Assembly (NCBI RefSeq): GCF_965660005.1
Contig: NZ_CBFHYF010000002.1
Span: 1 to 64,000 of the forward strand
From: Porticoccus sp965660005
Lineage (GTDB): Bacteria; Pseudomonadota; Gammaproteobacteria; Pseudomonadales; Porticoccaceae
Direction: 5' to 3'
DNA: 64,000 nt
Below, piece by piece: positions 56,383-64,000 of the stretch. Made by a program: the position numbers and the translations under genes. How positions within the stretch are numbered: the stretch's first letter is position 1; each line of letters starts with the position of its first letter. The notes below the pieces were generated by a model, which saw only the letters and a list, made by a program, of their open reading frames with translations, was not told the DNA's origin and made no database searches.

Positions 56383-56420
56383 AATATAGTCATTGGGAAA
56401 ATATGACTCAAATGTATTAA
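56383..56420 (-). promoter_or_regulatory. Promoter of small-RNA unit 1
   Basis: Minus strand TTAATACATTTGAGTCAT (56420-56403), 14 bases, then TATATT (56388-56383). TTGAGT inside the element is a -35 box 17 bases from TATATT. The position just ahead of the LysR start means the RNA is divergent from that regulator, which may control it. Confidence 0.6.
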
Positions 56421-56454
56421 GATAATGTTGTTCATAATCTATAGGAATGTTTTT

Positions 56455-57426
56455 GTGGATACCAAAATTTTGTCCCGGGTTGATTTGAATTTACTGGTAG
56501 CCTTGCAAGTGTTACTGGAAGAGCGCAGTGTGACGAGGGCAGCCGAACGACTGTTCATCACCCAGCCGGCCATGAGTAAAACCCTGCAGCGCCTCAGGGA
56601 CCTGTTTGATGATCCGCTGTTTATCCGCAGTGGACGGGGATTGATCCCCACACCCAGAACCAACGAATTGGCAATGCATCTGCCGACCTTGCTGGCCGGT
56701 GTGTCGGAACTGGTGTCCAGGAGCAGCTTTGACCCGCTGACGTATGAGGGGGAAATATGCATCATGACAGCAGAGTTCATCGCGGTACAGGTGGTGCCTA
56801 CCCTCACCCAGAGAATAATCAGGGAGGCGCCAAAGATGTCATTGACGTTGACCAGTGAATCCGAGGAAGAAGGTCGCGCGTTGGAGGATGGTGATCTGGA
56901 TTTCGCCATCGAAATTGCCCGTCCCTACGGCAGTGAATACCATGTGACCCCGTTGGGCAGTTTTACACCGGCTGTGTGGATGCGCTCTGAGCATCCTCTT
57001 GCCAAAAAAGACAAGTTGACCCTGGTGGAAATGCTTGAATACCCGTTTATTCAGTATTATTTGCTACTGACGGGCCCCATCTCGGCCAATGCCGAGAGTC
57101 GCTTCGACCGGGAGTTGGCCAAGCACGGTTTGAAAAGGCAAAAAACGCTGGTTACCACCCAGCTGATGACGGCCATGGATGCACTTTGGCATACCGATTG
57201 CCTGATGATGGCCACCATGCACGACCTGAAAATTGAGAGTGAATCTTACGGTATTGTGCGCAAACCCTATCCGGCGGAGCTGGAGTTCGATAATACCGTT
57301 CCGGTGGTCCTGGTGCAGCATGCCAGAACCATCAAGTCCCCGGCGCACCAGTGGGTAAAAGAACAGATTATTGGCATTGTTCAGGACATCAAAGAGCAGG
57401 CCAGGCTGGCAGCTCGGGCTCGCTGA
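56455..57426 (+). CDS. LysR family transcriptional regulator
   Basis: 323 residues from the GTG at 56455, preceded by AGGAAT; an ATG at 56425 would add ten. The helix-turn-helix is typical of the NodD/LeuO-like branch: LSRVDLNLLVALQVLLEERS followed by TRAAERLFITQPAMSKTLQRL. The effector domain begins near residue 85. Target unknown; the leftward small-RNA promoter directly upstream is the natural candidate. Its stop codon directly abuts the coq7 stop on the other strand, with no base between. Confidence 0.88.
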   Translation: MDTKILSRVDLNLLVALQVLLEERSVTRAAERLFITQPAMSKTLQRLRDLFDDPLFIRSGRGLIPTPRTNELAMHLPTLLAGVSELVSRSSFDPLTYEGEICIMTAEFIAVQVVPTLTQRIIREAPKMSLTLTSESEEEGRALEDGDLDFAIEIARPYGSEYHVTPLGSFTPAVWMRSEHPLAKKDKLTLVEMLEYPFIQYYLLLTGPISANAESRFDRELAKHGLKRQKTLVTTQLMTAMDALWHTDCLMMATMHDLKIESESYGIVRKPYPAELEFDNTVPVVLVQHARTIKSPAHQWVKEQIIGIVQDIKEQARLAARAR

Positions 57427-58074
57427 TCAAATGCGGTAGCTGGTTTTGGTCATGGCACCGGAAATGAGTGTCATCAACCCCTTCACTGGTGAGGGAAATT
57501 CCAGGCCCCCGGCCTCCTTCGCCAGATCCGCATGTTTGCCCTCATCCTCCAGCATTTGCTCCACAATGGCGCGGCTTCGGGTGTCATTTTCTGGCAGAAT
57601 TTCAAGATGATTTTCGAGGTGTTGGCAGACCTGCTGCTCCGTGGCTGATACAAAGCCGAGGCTGAGTTTATCGCTGATTAACCCGGCAGTGGCCCCGATG
57701 CCAAAAGACAGTCCATACCACAGGGGATTCAGCAGACTGGTGTGGCCGCCGAGCTGCTTGAGTCGTTCCTGACACCAGGCCAGATGATCAATTTCTTCGT
57801 CGGCTGCCCGCTCCATTTCACTGCGAACCGACGTAAGTTTCGCTGTGAGTGCCTGTCCCTGATAAAGGGCCTGGGCACAGACTTCACCGGTATGATTGAC
57901 CCGCATCAAACCAATCGTATGTTGCTTTTCCAGTGTTTCGAGTTCGTGTTCTTGGACAGTTGTTTTTCCCGGTGACAGCCGCACCGGTGGTGGTGCATCT
58001 GCCGCCAGGGTGCGCAGGGCCCGGTCCACCTGAAGAAGGAGTCCGTCGAGAGTCGTGAGCCGCCTTGTGCGCAT
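57427..58074 (-). CDS. coq7: Ubiquinone biosynthesis hydroxylase Coq7
   Basis: Di-iron, membrane-associated monooxygenase that hydroxylates demethoxyubiquinone, the penultimate step of ubiquinone synthesis. 215 residues. Iron ligands are in HTGEVCAQALYQGQ (Glu), DEEIDHLAW (Glu, Glu, His) and the C-terminal VEQMLEDEGKHADLA (Glu, Glu, His). A hydrophobic helix near LWYGLSFGIGATAGLI fits membrane contact. In P. aeruginosa this gene lies close to vfr and osmC as well. Confidence 0.95.
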   Translation of the reverse strand: MRTRRLTTLDGLLLQVDRALRTLAADAPPPVRLSPGKTTVQEHELETLEKQHTIGLMRVNHTGEVCAQALYQGQALTAKLTSVRSEMERAADEEIDHLAWCQERLKQLGGHTSLLNPLWYGLSFGIGATAGLISDKLSLGFVSATEQQVCQHLENHLEILPENDTRSRAIVEQMLEDEGKHADLAKEAGGLEFPSPVKGLMTLISGAMTKTSYRI

Positions 58075-58144
58075 TATTTTGCCCTAAACTTTGGATGGGA
58101 ACCGGATTGTAGCAAAATCATCAACTAACACACGAGGAGAATGG

Positions 58145-59095
58145 ATGATAGGTTATCAACAGCAATATCTCGGTTACGGTATCCACTGTATCGACGCACA
58201 CTATGTGAGACAGGGGCAAGCCTGTTGTTATCTGCTGGTGGAGGATGGTGGCGTCGCAGTTATAGAAACCGGTACCAATCATACGGTGAGTGCTATCAGC
58301 GAAGCGTTGGCATCGTTGGGGCTGACGGCAGAAGCCGTGCGCTATGTGATTCCCACCCATGTGCATCTGGATCACGCCGGTGGTGCCGGATTGCTAATGC
58401 AGCATTACCCGGATGCGCAACTGGTTGTTCATCCCCGTGGTGCCCGTCATCTGGCGGACCCCGCAAAGTTGATACAGGGTGTTGTTGCCGTTTATGGGGA
58501 GTCAGCCTATCGGGAACTTTATGGCGAGCTTTTGGCTGTGCCTGAAGAGCGCATCACCAGCGCCGAGGACGGTTTAGGATTGAGTCTGGATAGACGCACA
58601 CTGGAGATCCGTCATACACCGGGTCATGCAGAGCACCACTTTTGTCTTTGGGATGAAGCAAGTAACGGCTGGTTTACTGGAGACACTTTTGGCCTCGCCT
58701 ACCTGACCTCGGCGCTGGGGGGTGACCGGTTTATCATGCCCACCACCACACCTGTGCAGTTTGCACCTGAACGACTGCTCAGCTCGCTGGATTTGCTCAT
58801 GAGTTATCAGCCGCAGCGGGTATATCTTACCCACTACGGCCTGCTGAAGGCACCCGAAAGATATGTCATGTTATTGCGCGAGCAAATAAACGCCTGGTGT
58901 GAAATGGCCCTTTGCCTGGATGCTGGGCCGGAGAGAGAGTCGATCATCTGCCAGCGTATAACGGATCTCACGCTGGCACGGATCAAGGCGCGCTGGCCGG
59001 ATGCCGACATGGCGATGGTCGAGGAGGATCTCGCAATGGATCTTGAGCTGAATGCCCAAGGGCTTGAAGTCTGGCTGCAGCGTCAGCAGCAATAG
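58145..59095 (+). CDS. MBL-fold metallo-hydrolase
   Basis: 316 residues from the ATG at 58145, which has GAGGAGA six bases upstream. The metallo-beta-lactamase zinc motif is HVHLDHAGG near residue 80, with a further His in HTPGHAEHHF, an Asp in FTGDTFG and a final His in LTHYG, so all metal ligands are present. A C-terminal helical region of about 100 residues follows. Function unknown; it is divergent from coq7 and convergent with purD. Confidence 0.85.
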   Translation: MIGYQQQYLGYGIHCIDAHYVRQGQACCYLLVEDGGVAVIETGTNHTVSAISEALASLGLTAEAVRYVIPTHVHLDHAGGAGLLMQHYPDAQLVVHPRGARHLADPAKLIQGVVAVYGESAYRELYGELLAVPEERITSAEDGLGLSLDRRTLEIRHTPGHAEHHFCLWDEASNGWFTGDTFGLAYLTSALGGDRFIMPTTTPVQFAPERLLSSLDLLMSYQPQRVYLTHYGLLKAPERYVMLLREQINAWCEMALCLDAGPERESIICQRITDLTLARIKARWPDADMAMVEEDLAMDLELNAQGLEVWLQRQQQ

Positions 59096-59113
59096 TGGAT
59101 GGTCGGCTTGGTT

Positions 59114-60400
59114 TCAAGCCTTTTCCCGTGCAATCGCCCGATAGCCAATATCGTGTCGATAATAGACCTCATCCCAACAAATTTGTTCTGCCAGTTGGTA
59201 GGCCCGCTGCTGGGCCTCAAGGACAGTGTCGCCCAGGCCGACGGCGCACAGTACCCGACCGCCATTGGTAGTAATCCGTCCATCAACTTCTCTGGTTCCG
59301 GCGTGAAAAACTTTGCGGTCTTCTGTGTCGGAAGCGGGAAGCCCTGAGATGACATCACCCTTGCGGTAGTCATTTGGGTAGCCTCCTGCGGCCAATACGA
59401 TACCCAGCGCGGCCCGCGGGTCCCAATCGACAGTGCAATGGTGGAGTGTCCTGTCGAGTGCCGCATTGCAGAGTGCCACCAGGTCTGATTTTAACCGCAT
59501 CATGATCGGCTGCGTTTCCGGATCGCCGAAACGGCAGTTGTATTCGATCACCTTGGGGGTGCCATCGGGCATGATCATCAGCCCGGCATACAGAAAACCG
59601 GTATAACGGTTGCCCTCTGAAGCCATTCCTAGCACGGTTGGGCGAATCACTTCGGTCATCACACGCTCGTGAATGTCAGGAGTCACCACGGGCGCGGGGG
59701 AGTAAGCCCCCATGCCGCCGGTATTGGGCCCTTTGTCACCGTCGTCACGTGCCTTGTGATCCTGTGACGTCGCCATTGGCAGGATGTGCTCCCCGTCCAC
59801 CATGACAATAAAGCTGGCTTCCTCGCCGGCCAGAAATTCTTCAATTACCACCCGGTGACCGGCATCGCCGAAGGCATTGCCCGCCAGCATGTCGTGCACG
59901 GCATTTTCGGCTTCTTCAAGGGTTGTGGCGACGATCACCCCCTTGCCGGCCGCCAGTCCATCGGCCTTGACGACGATGGGAGCCCCTTTCTCCCGCAGGT
60001 AGGCAAGCGCCGGTTCGATCTCTGTAAAATTGCGGTATACCGCAGTGGGGATATTGTGGCGCGCCAGGAAGTCCTTGGTAAATGCCTTGGAACCTTCCAG
60101 CTGTGCCGCGCCTTTCGAGGGGCCAAAGGCCCGCAGGCCGCGGCTGGCGAAAAAATCCACAATGCCATCCACCAGTGGCTGTTCCGGGCCGACAATGGTC
60201 AGGACGACGTTATTCTGTTGGGCAAAATCCGCTAGTGCTGCGAAGTCGTTGACATCGATAGCGACATTTCGGACACCCGGTTCCAGCGCAGTACCGGCAT
60301 TTCCCGGTGCCACGAAAACCCTTTCAACCCCTTGGCCCTGCGCCGCTTTCCAGGCCAGTGCGTGTTCTCGTCCGCCGGAACCGATCACCAGAATATTCAT
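59114..60400 (-). CDS. purD: Phosphoribosylamine-glycine ligase
   Basis: ATP-grasp enzyme, second step of purine synthesis, 428 residues. It begins MNILVIGSGGREHALAWK; VGPEQPLVDGIVDFF and FGPSKGAAQLEGSKAFTK follow, the ATP-grasp segment includes KADGLAAGKGVIVA, and EYNCRFGDPETQ is the metal-binding motif. It lies downstream of purH with about 95 bases between, the usual purH-purD pair. Confidence 0.96.
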   Translation of the reverse strand: MNILVIGSGGREHALAWKAAQGQGVERVFVAPGNAGTALEPGVRNVAIDVNDFAALADFAQQNNVVLTIVGPEQPLVDGIVDFFASRGLRAFGPSKGAAQLEGSKAFTKDFLARHNIPTAVYRNFTEIEPALAYLREKGAPIVVKADGLAAGKGVIVATTLEEAENAVHDMLAGNAFGDAGHRVVIEEFLAGEEASFIVMVDGEHILPMATSQDHKARDDGDKGPNTGGMGAYSPAPVVTPDIHERVMTEVIRPTVLGMASEGNRYTGFLYAGLMIMPDGTPKVIEYNCRFGDPETQPIMMRLKSDLVALCNAALDRTLHHCTVDWDPRAALGIVLAAGGYPNDYRKGDVISGLPASDTEDRKVFHAGTREVDGRITTNGGRVLCAVGLGDTVLEAQQRAYQLAEQICWDEVYYRHDIGYRAIAREKA

Positions 60401-60495
60401 GGGTAAGTCTCTTGCCTGATATGAAGGTGGCGATTGTACCGATGTGGCACAGGCGCCTCAAAATCAACGTGACAGGGTCAGCGTTGGGCGGGGTG

Positions 60496-62085
60496 TCAGT
60501 GACGGAAGTGCCGCATACCGGTAAACACCATGGCCATGCCATGTTCATTGGCGGCGTCGATCACCTCTTCGTCACGGATCGAGCCGCCGGGCTGGATCAC
60601 GCAGCTGATGCCCACCGCAGCGGCGTTATCGATGCCATCCCGAAATGGGAAGAAGGCATCGGAGGCCATCACTGCGCCCTTTACTTCCAGTCCTGCATGT
60701 TCCGCCTTGATGGCGGCAATACGCGCGGAATTGATACGGCTCATCTGGCCTGCCCCCACGCCGATGGTCTGGTTGTTCCTCGCGTAAACGATGGCATTGG
60801 ATTTCACCATCTTGGCCACTTTCCAGGCAAACAACAGGTCCGTCAGCTCACCATCCGTGGGCTTCCGGTCGGTGACCACTTTCAGATCGGCGGCGGATAC
60901 CATGCCGTTATCGCGATCCTGTACCAGCAGTCCGCCATTGACCCGTTTGAAGTCAAAGTCCTGTGGGCGGGTTTTGCCCCACTGGCCGCATGCCAGCAGG
61001 CGAACGTTCTTCTTGCTGCCGACCAGTGCTACGGCTGTGTCAGAGACACTGGGGGCGATAATGACTTCCACGAACTGGCGCTCACAGATGGCTTCAGCAG
61101 TGGCAGCATCCAGCTCTCGGTTGACGGCGATGATGCCACCGAAAGCGGATTCCGGATCGGTCGCAAAGGCCAGGTTATAGGCGGTCTTGAGGTCCACCGC
61201 TACGGCCACGCCGCAGGGGTTGGCGTGCTTGACGATCACGCAGGCGGGTTGGTCGAATTGCTTGACGCATTCCAGCGCAGCATCGGTATCGGCAATATTG
61301 TTGTAGGAGAGTTCCTTGCCCTGCAATTGCCTCGCGGTAGCGACACTGGCCTCAGCCGGCTTGGCTTCCACGTAGAAAGCCGCTTTCTGGTGGGGATTCT
61401 CGCCGTAACGCATTTCCTGGGTTTTCAGGAACTGGGTGTTGAAAGTATCGGGAAAATTGCGCTTCTCGTTGACGCCCGGCTCAAAATTGAAGGGGCGGGC
61501 ACCAAAGTGATTGGCGATCATGCCATCGTAGGCGGCCGTATGCTCAAAGGCTTTCACCATCAGTCCATAGCGGGTGTCGTAGCTGAGCTGACCATTGTTG
61601 GCCTGCATTTCCTCCAGCACGGCACTGTAGTCACTGGCGTTGACCACAATGGCGACATCCTTGTGGTTCTTGGCGGCGGAGCGAACCATGGTGGGGCCAC
61701 CGATATCGATATTTTCAATGGCGGTTGGCAGATCACAGTTGGGGTCAGCCACCGTGGCAGCGAAGGGATAGAGGTTTACCACCACCATATCGATGGGCAG
61801 AATGCCGTGTTCGCCCATGATGTTGTCATCGGTGCCGCGGCGACCGAGGATGCCCCCGTGTACCTTGGGGTGGAGGGTTTTGACCCTGCCGTCCATCATT
61901 TCCGGAAAGCCGGTGTAATCCGAGACTTCCCTGACGCTAATGCCGTTCTCGTTGAGCAGGCGGTGGGTGCCGCCGGTAGAGAGGATTTCGACGCCCTGAT
62001 TGCTCAGTGCCCTGGCGAACTCGACAATGCCGGTCTTGTCGGAGACGCTGACCAGGGCACGGGAAACTTTACGCAAGTCGCTCAT
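60496..62085 (-). CDS. purH: Bifunctional AICAR transformylase/IMP cyclohydrolase
   Basis: Last two steps of IMP synthesis, 529 residues. The N-terminal cyclohydrolase domain (to about residue 200) shows ALVSVSDKTGIVEFA and GRVKTLHPKVHGGILGRR. The transformylase domain has the catalytic Lys-His pair in CVIVKHANPCGVAV and ends SDAFFPFRDGIDNAA with RHFRH at the terminus. Part of a fis-purH-purD block that is leftward. A 630-codon open frame on the opposite strand is an antisense shadow. Confidence 0.97.
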   Translation of the reverse strand: MSDLRKVSRALVSVSDKTGIVEFARALSNQGVEILSTGGTHRLLNENGISVREVSDYTGFPEMMDGRVKTLHPKVHGGILGRRGTDDNIMGEHGILPIDMVVVNLYPFAATVADPNCDLPTAIENIDIGGPTMVRSAAKNHKDVAIVVNASDYSAVLEEMQANNGQLSYDTRYGLMVKAFEHTAAYDGMIANHFGARPFNFEPGVNEKRNFPDTFNTQFLKTQEMRYGENPHQKAAFYVEAKPAEASVATARQLQGKELSYNNIADTDAALECVKQFDQPACVIVKHANPCGVAVAVDLKTAYNLAFATDPESAFGGIIAVNRELDAATAEAICERQFVEVIIAPSVSDTAVALVGSKKNVRLLACGQWGKTRPQDFDFKRVNGGLLVQDRDNGMVSAADLKVVTDRKPTDGELTDLLFAWKVAKMVKSNAIVYARNNQTIGVGAGQMSRINSARIAAIKAEHAGLEVKGAVMASDAFFPFRDGIDNAAAVGISCVIQPGGSIRDEEVIDAANEHGMAMVFTGMRHFRH

Positions 62086-62105
62086 AGGGTAGGATCCTCA
62101 GTTTT

Positions 62106-62402
62106 TTATAGCAGGTTGTATTGTTTGAGTTTTTTTCGCAGTGTGCCGCGATTCAGGCCGAGCATTTCCGCCGCCTTGCACTGGTTGTTACGGGTATAGC
62201 TGAGTACCGCTTCAAGCAGGGGTTCTTCCACCTCGGTGAGCACCAGCTGATAGAGATCATTGGTCGGTTGTCCGTCCAGATGCAAAAAATATTGCTGCAG
62301 TGCGGTTTCCACACAGAGGCGCAACGATTTGTGATGGTGTGAGGTGTCCTGTGGTTCGGCTCCTACTTCGGCCTGGATAGTAAATGTTTCGATGGCACTC
62401 AT
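62106..62402 (-). CDS. fis: DNA-binding protein Fis
   Basis: Nucleoid protein of 98 residues from the ATG at 62402 (MSAIETFTIQ). The C-terminal helix-turn-helix is intact: EEPLLEAVLSYTRNNQCKAA followed by EMLGLNRGTLRKKLKQYNLL. Its start overlaps the dusB stop as ATGA, the universal dusB-fis arrangement in gammaproteobacteria. Expression is expected to be growth-rate dependent through the dusB promoter. Confidence 0.95.
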   Translation of the reverse strand: MSAIETFTIQAEVGAEPQDTSHHHKSLRLCVETALQQYFLHLDGQPTNDLYQLVLTEVEEPLLEAVLSYTRNNQCKAAEMLGLNRGTLRKKLKQYNLL

Positions 62403-63385
62403 GCGGCTTGGTCCCAATTGTTCTGTCCTGCCAGAAAAGCGTGCAGGCGGTCTATTTGTTCGTTGTGGTTTTCCAGCTGGTTGAAAGACCGGCGAAAGGT
62501 ATCACCGTCGGGCAGGTGCTCAACGTACCAGCCCACGTGCTTGCGGGCAATCCGGATACCTGAATATTCCCCGTAGTGGGCGTGTATGGCGCGAATATGG
62601 TCCACGATCTGTGCGACAAATTCCTGTTCGGAGGGGGGCTCCGGTAGCGAGTTGTGTTCCAGGTAATGATTGATTTCACGAAACAGCCATGGGTTGCCCT
62701 GGGCGGCGCGGCCAATCATCACGGCGGCAGCTCCCGTGTCGTCCAGCACCGCTTTCGCCTCCGCTGCAGAACGGATATCGCCGTTGGCGAATACCGGAAT
62801 ATCGACTGATTGGACCACACCCGCGATTGTGTTGTATTCGGCGCGACCGTTGAAGCGACAGGCGCGGGTGCGCCCATGTACGGCGAGTGCCTGAATGCCG
62901 CAATCTTGGGCAATTCTGGCAATATTGAGCGCGTTGCGATTTTGGGTGTCCCAGCCAGTGCGAATTTTCAGTGTGACGGGAATGTCGACGGCCTCTACCA
63001 CGGCGGAGAGAATAGCGGCCACCAGCATCTCATCCTGAAGCAGCGCTGACCCGGCGGCGCGCTTGCAGACTTTTTTGGCAGGACAGCCCATGTTGATATC
63101 GATGATCTCGGCGCCCAGTTCCAGGTTTTGTCGGGCCGCTTCTGCCATCAGGGACGGAATGCTGCCGGCAATCTGTACGGATCTGGGTGAGAGCTCATCT
63201 TTGTGGACCAACCGTTGTTGGCTCTTTCTGCTGTGCCAGAGGCGGGTATCGGAAGTGATCATTTCGGATACGGCCATGCCAGCCCCCTGCGTCCGACAGA
63301 GCCGGCGAAAGGGCAAATCCGTCACGCCGGCCATCGGTGCCAGAATGGTTCGTGATGCCAGAACATGATGGCCAATCTTCACCAA
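62399..63385 (-). CDS. dusB: tRNA-dihydrouridine synthase B
   Basis: FMN enzyme that reduces U17 of tRNAs, 328 residues. Family markers are LAPMAGVTDLPFRRLCR, INMGCPAKKVCKRAAGSALL with the catalytic Cys, TLKIRTGWDT, LAVHGRTRACRF and GDIRSAAEAKAVL. It is translationally coupled to fis downstream. A family-typical start at 63385 (MVKIGHHVLASRTILAPM) is used. Confidence 0.95.
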   Translation of the reverse strand: MVKIGHHVLASRTILAPMAGVTDLPFRRLCRTQGAGMAVSEMITSDTRLWHSRKSQQRLVHKDELSPRSVQIAGSIPSLMAEAARQNLELGAEIIDINMGCPAKKVCKRAAGSALLQDEMLVAAILSAVVEAVDIPVTLKIRTGWDTQNRNALNIARIAQDCGIQALAVHGRTRACRFNGRAEYNTIAGVVQSVDIPVFANGDIRSAAEAKAVLDDTGAAAVMIGRAAQGNPWLFREINHYLEHNSLPEPPSEQEFVAQIVDHIRAIHAHYGEYSGIRIARKHVGWYVEHLPDGDTFRRSFNQLENHNEQIDRLHAFLAGQNNWDQAA

Positions 63386-63459
63386 GTTGGGTTGCCTCGA
63401 TCTAAGCTCGGAAAAAACGGGGGTATGATGATACCCGCTCTTGGCCGCCGGAATAAAGA

Positions 63460-64000
63460 TTATTTGGGAATGAATAGCAGATAGCTGACAGCCTCCTGCC
63501 CGGGGTCGGCCAGTTCCAGCTTGAGCCTTACCGGTTGCCTGGCGGGCATACTGGTCATACCGGCCAACGCGCCACGTAGGTATTCTCCAGGTTGAAAACG
63601 TCGCTGTGCGATGATTTCTCCCTGCAGGTTTTCGAATCTGAGCACCAGCGCCGGGAACGGTTGTGCGAAGCTGGCTTCATTTACCAGCACGGCGTCCACG
63701 ATCAGGGCATCGGGTATTTTCGGGTGACTGTAGACCATCAATTTATCGCTGCTGATTTTGTTCAAATCCTGTCGGGGTGACAGCTTGCAGCCGACTACCC
63801 CGCAGTAACGGGTTATCCATTGCCGGTGATTCGGATCCGCGCCAATCATATCGGCGGAAAAATACAGGGACTGTGCCGCCAGCAAAACGACAGCCAGCAG
63901 CGACAGTGACAGCCACAGCCAGGTTTTCTGTTGTGTTTTGGTGGGTGGGTAAAAGACGATTGTTTCATGCTTATGCTGTACAGAACCATTTTTAGCCTCC
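63460..64000 (-). CDS. DUF3426 family protein, N-terminus outside window
   Basis: The frame is open to the right edge, so the start is missing. About 40 residues at the edge lead into a membrane segment (WLWLSLSLLAVVLLAAQSLYF), followed by a periplasmic DUF3426 domain ending at an FIPK terminus. Pseudomonad homologues carry an N-terminal zinc ribbon (MJ0042 type), not visible here. It lies next to dusB as in P. aeruginosa. Function unknown. Confidence 0.8.
   Translation of the reverse strand, partial: EAKNGSVQHKHETIVFYPPTKTQQKTWLWLSLSLLAVVLLAAQSLYFSADMIGADPNHRQWITRYCGVVGCKLSPRQDLNKISSDKLMVYSHPKIPDALIVDAVLVNEASFAQPFPALVLRFENLQGEIIAQRRFQPGEYLRGALAGMTSMPARQPVRLKLELADPGQEAVSYLLFIPK

Larger units (their letters stand above)
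55910..56454. other. 545-base intergenic region with tandem leftward small-RNA units
   Basis: No supported protein gene between osmC and the LysR start. The minus strand holds two promoter-terminator pairs built alike (see the separate entries). The promoter element TTAATACATTT(G/C)A(G/A)TCAT recurs 279 bases apart, and each copy lies 14 bases before a TATA-like -10 box. Each unit ends in a GGCAGC/GCTGCC hairpin plus T-run. The rightward frame of 82 codons at 56172-56420 has no family resemblance. Confidence 0.55.

Noticed and set aside
56172..56420. 82-codon rightward frame in the sRNA region
   Set aside because: Composition is Arg/Ser-rich without a domain, it has no ribosome site, and it crosses the leftward terminator and promoter.
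56370..56480. Leftward open frame ending in an acidic Gly-Ala-Glu-Glu terminus across the LysR start
   Set aside because: It reads like a plausible small-protein C-terminus, but has no ATG, GTG or TTG after its upstream stop codon, and overlaps a promoter and the LysR start. It could be revisited if transcripts extend through it.
60307..62199. 630-codon rightward open frame covering purH
   Set aside because: It lies fully antisense to purH, whose protein matches its family over its entire length. The antisense frame has no recognisable domain; such long mirrors arise from GC-rich third-position bias.

Overview
The window is chromosomal DNA of an aerobic, free-living gammaproteobacterium. Gene order and protein sequences resemble Pseudomonas aeruginosa in block after block: spoT-rpoZ-gmk-yicC-rph, proC-yggS-pilT-pilU, algH-tonB-gshB-pilGHIJK-chpA, trpGDC-vfr-osmC and dusB-fis-purH-purD. 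These blocks are joined differently from Pseudomonas, and differences such as carboxyspermidine-type polyamine genes and a lone encapsulated-ferritin homologue point to a related marine lineage (Cellvibrionales/Spongiibacter-like). That placement is an inference. I see no rRNA, tRNA, insertion sequence, prophage or CRISPR array, and coding density is high.

Layout. 1-7.0 kb: the end-truncated oxyR, an NAD-binding SDR protein, and the stringent-response/nucleotide block ridA-spoT-rpoZ-gmk-yicC with rph. 7.0-26.1 kb: a DUF167 protein, yggT, proC and yggS; the type IV pilus retraction ATPases pilT and pilU; ruvX, yqgE/algH, tonB and gshB; then the complete Pil-Chp chemosensory operon pilG-pilH-pilI-pilJ-pilK-chpA-chpC. 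26.2-29.3 kb: a polyhydroxyalkanoate operon (class II-like phaC, phaZ depolymerase, MaoC-type hydratase). 29.3-32.3 kb: a GlxA-type AraC regulator divergent from a FabY-like ketoacyl synthase.

32.3-43.4 kb: a polyamine locus. Arginine decarboxylase (speA) and carboxyspermidine dehydrogenase lie on one side and carboxyspermidine decarboxylase (nspC) on the other. Between them, on the opposite strand, are 5.6 kb of sensory genes: a PAS-rich GGDEF/EAL cyclic-di-GMP protein and, upstream of it, a MASE1-CHASE-PAS gene broken by two frameshifts. A stand-alone EncFtn ferritin follows nspC. 43.4-49.6 kb: ubiD, a small K+ channel with a DUF2784 protein, purU, and a TetR/isochorismatase pair divergent from an HpaB/4-hydroxybutyryl-CoA-dehydratase-like gene. 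49.7-55.9 kb: rpe, trpEGDC, vfr and an OsmC protein. 55.9-56.45 kb: a 545-base gap that holds what looks like two tandem leftward small-RNA genes with matching promoters and terminators. 56.4-64 kb: a LysR regulator, coq7, an MBL-fold hydrolase, purD, purH, fis, dusB and a DUF3426 gene cut by the window edge.

How it works together. PilT/PilU retract type IV pili under control of the Pil-Chp system. A Vfr homologue, the Pseudomonas regulator of that system, is also in the window, as are a cyclic-di-GMP enzyme and polyamine genes that elsewhere influence surface attachment. The observations most worth following are the tandem small-RNA pair, an OxyR with leucine in place of the resolving cysteine, the encapsulin-free EncFtn, the frameshifted sensor inside the polyamine locus, and an HpaB-family protein missing two of the four iron-sulfur ligands.
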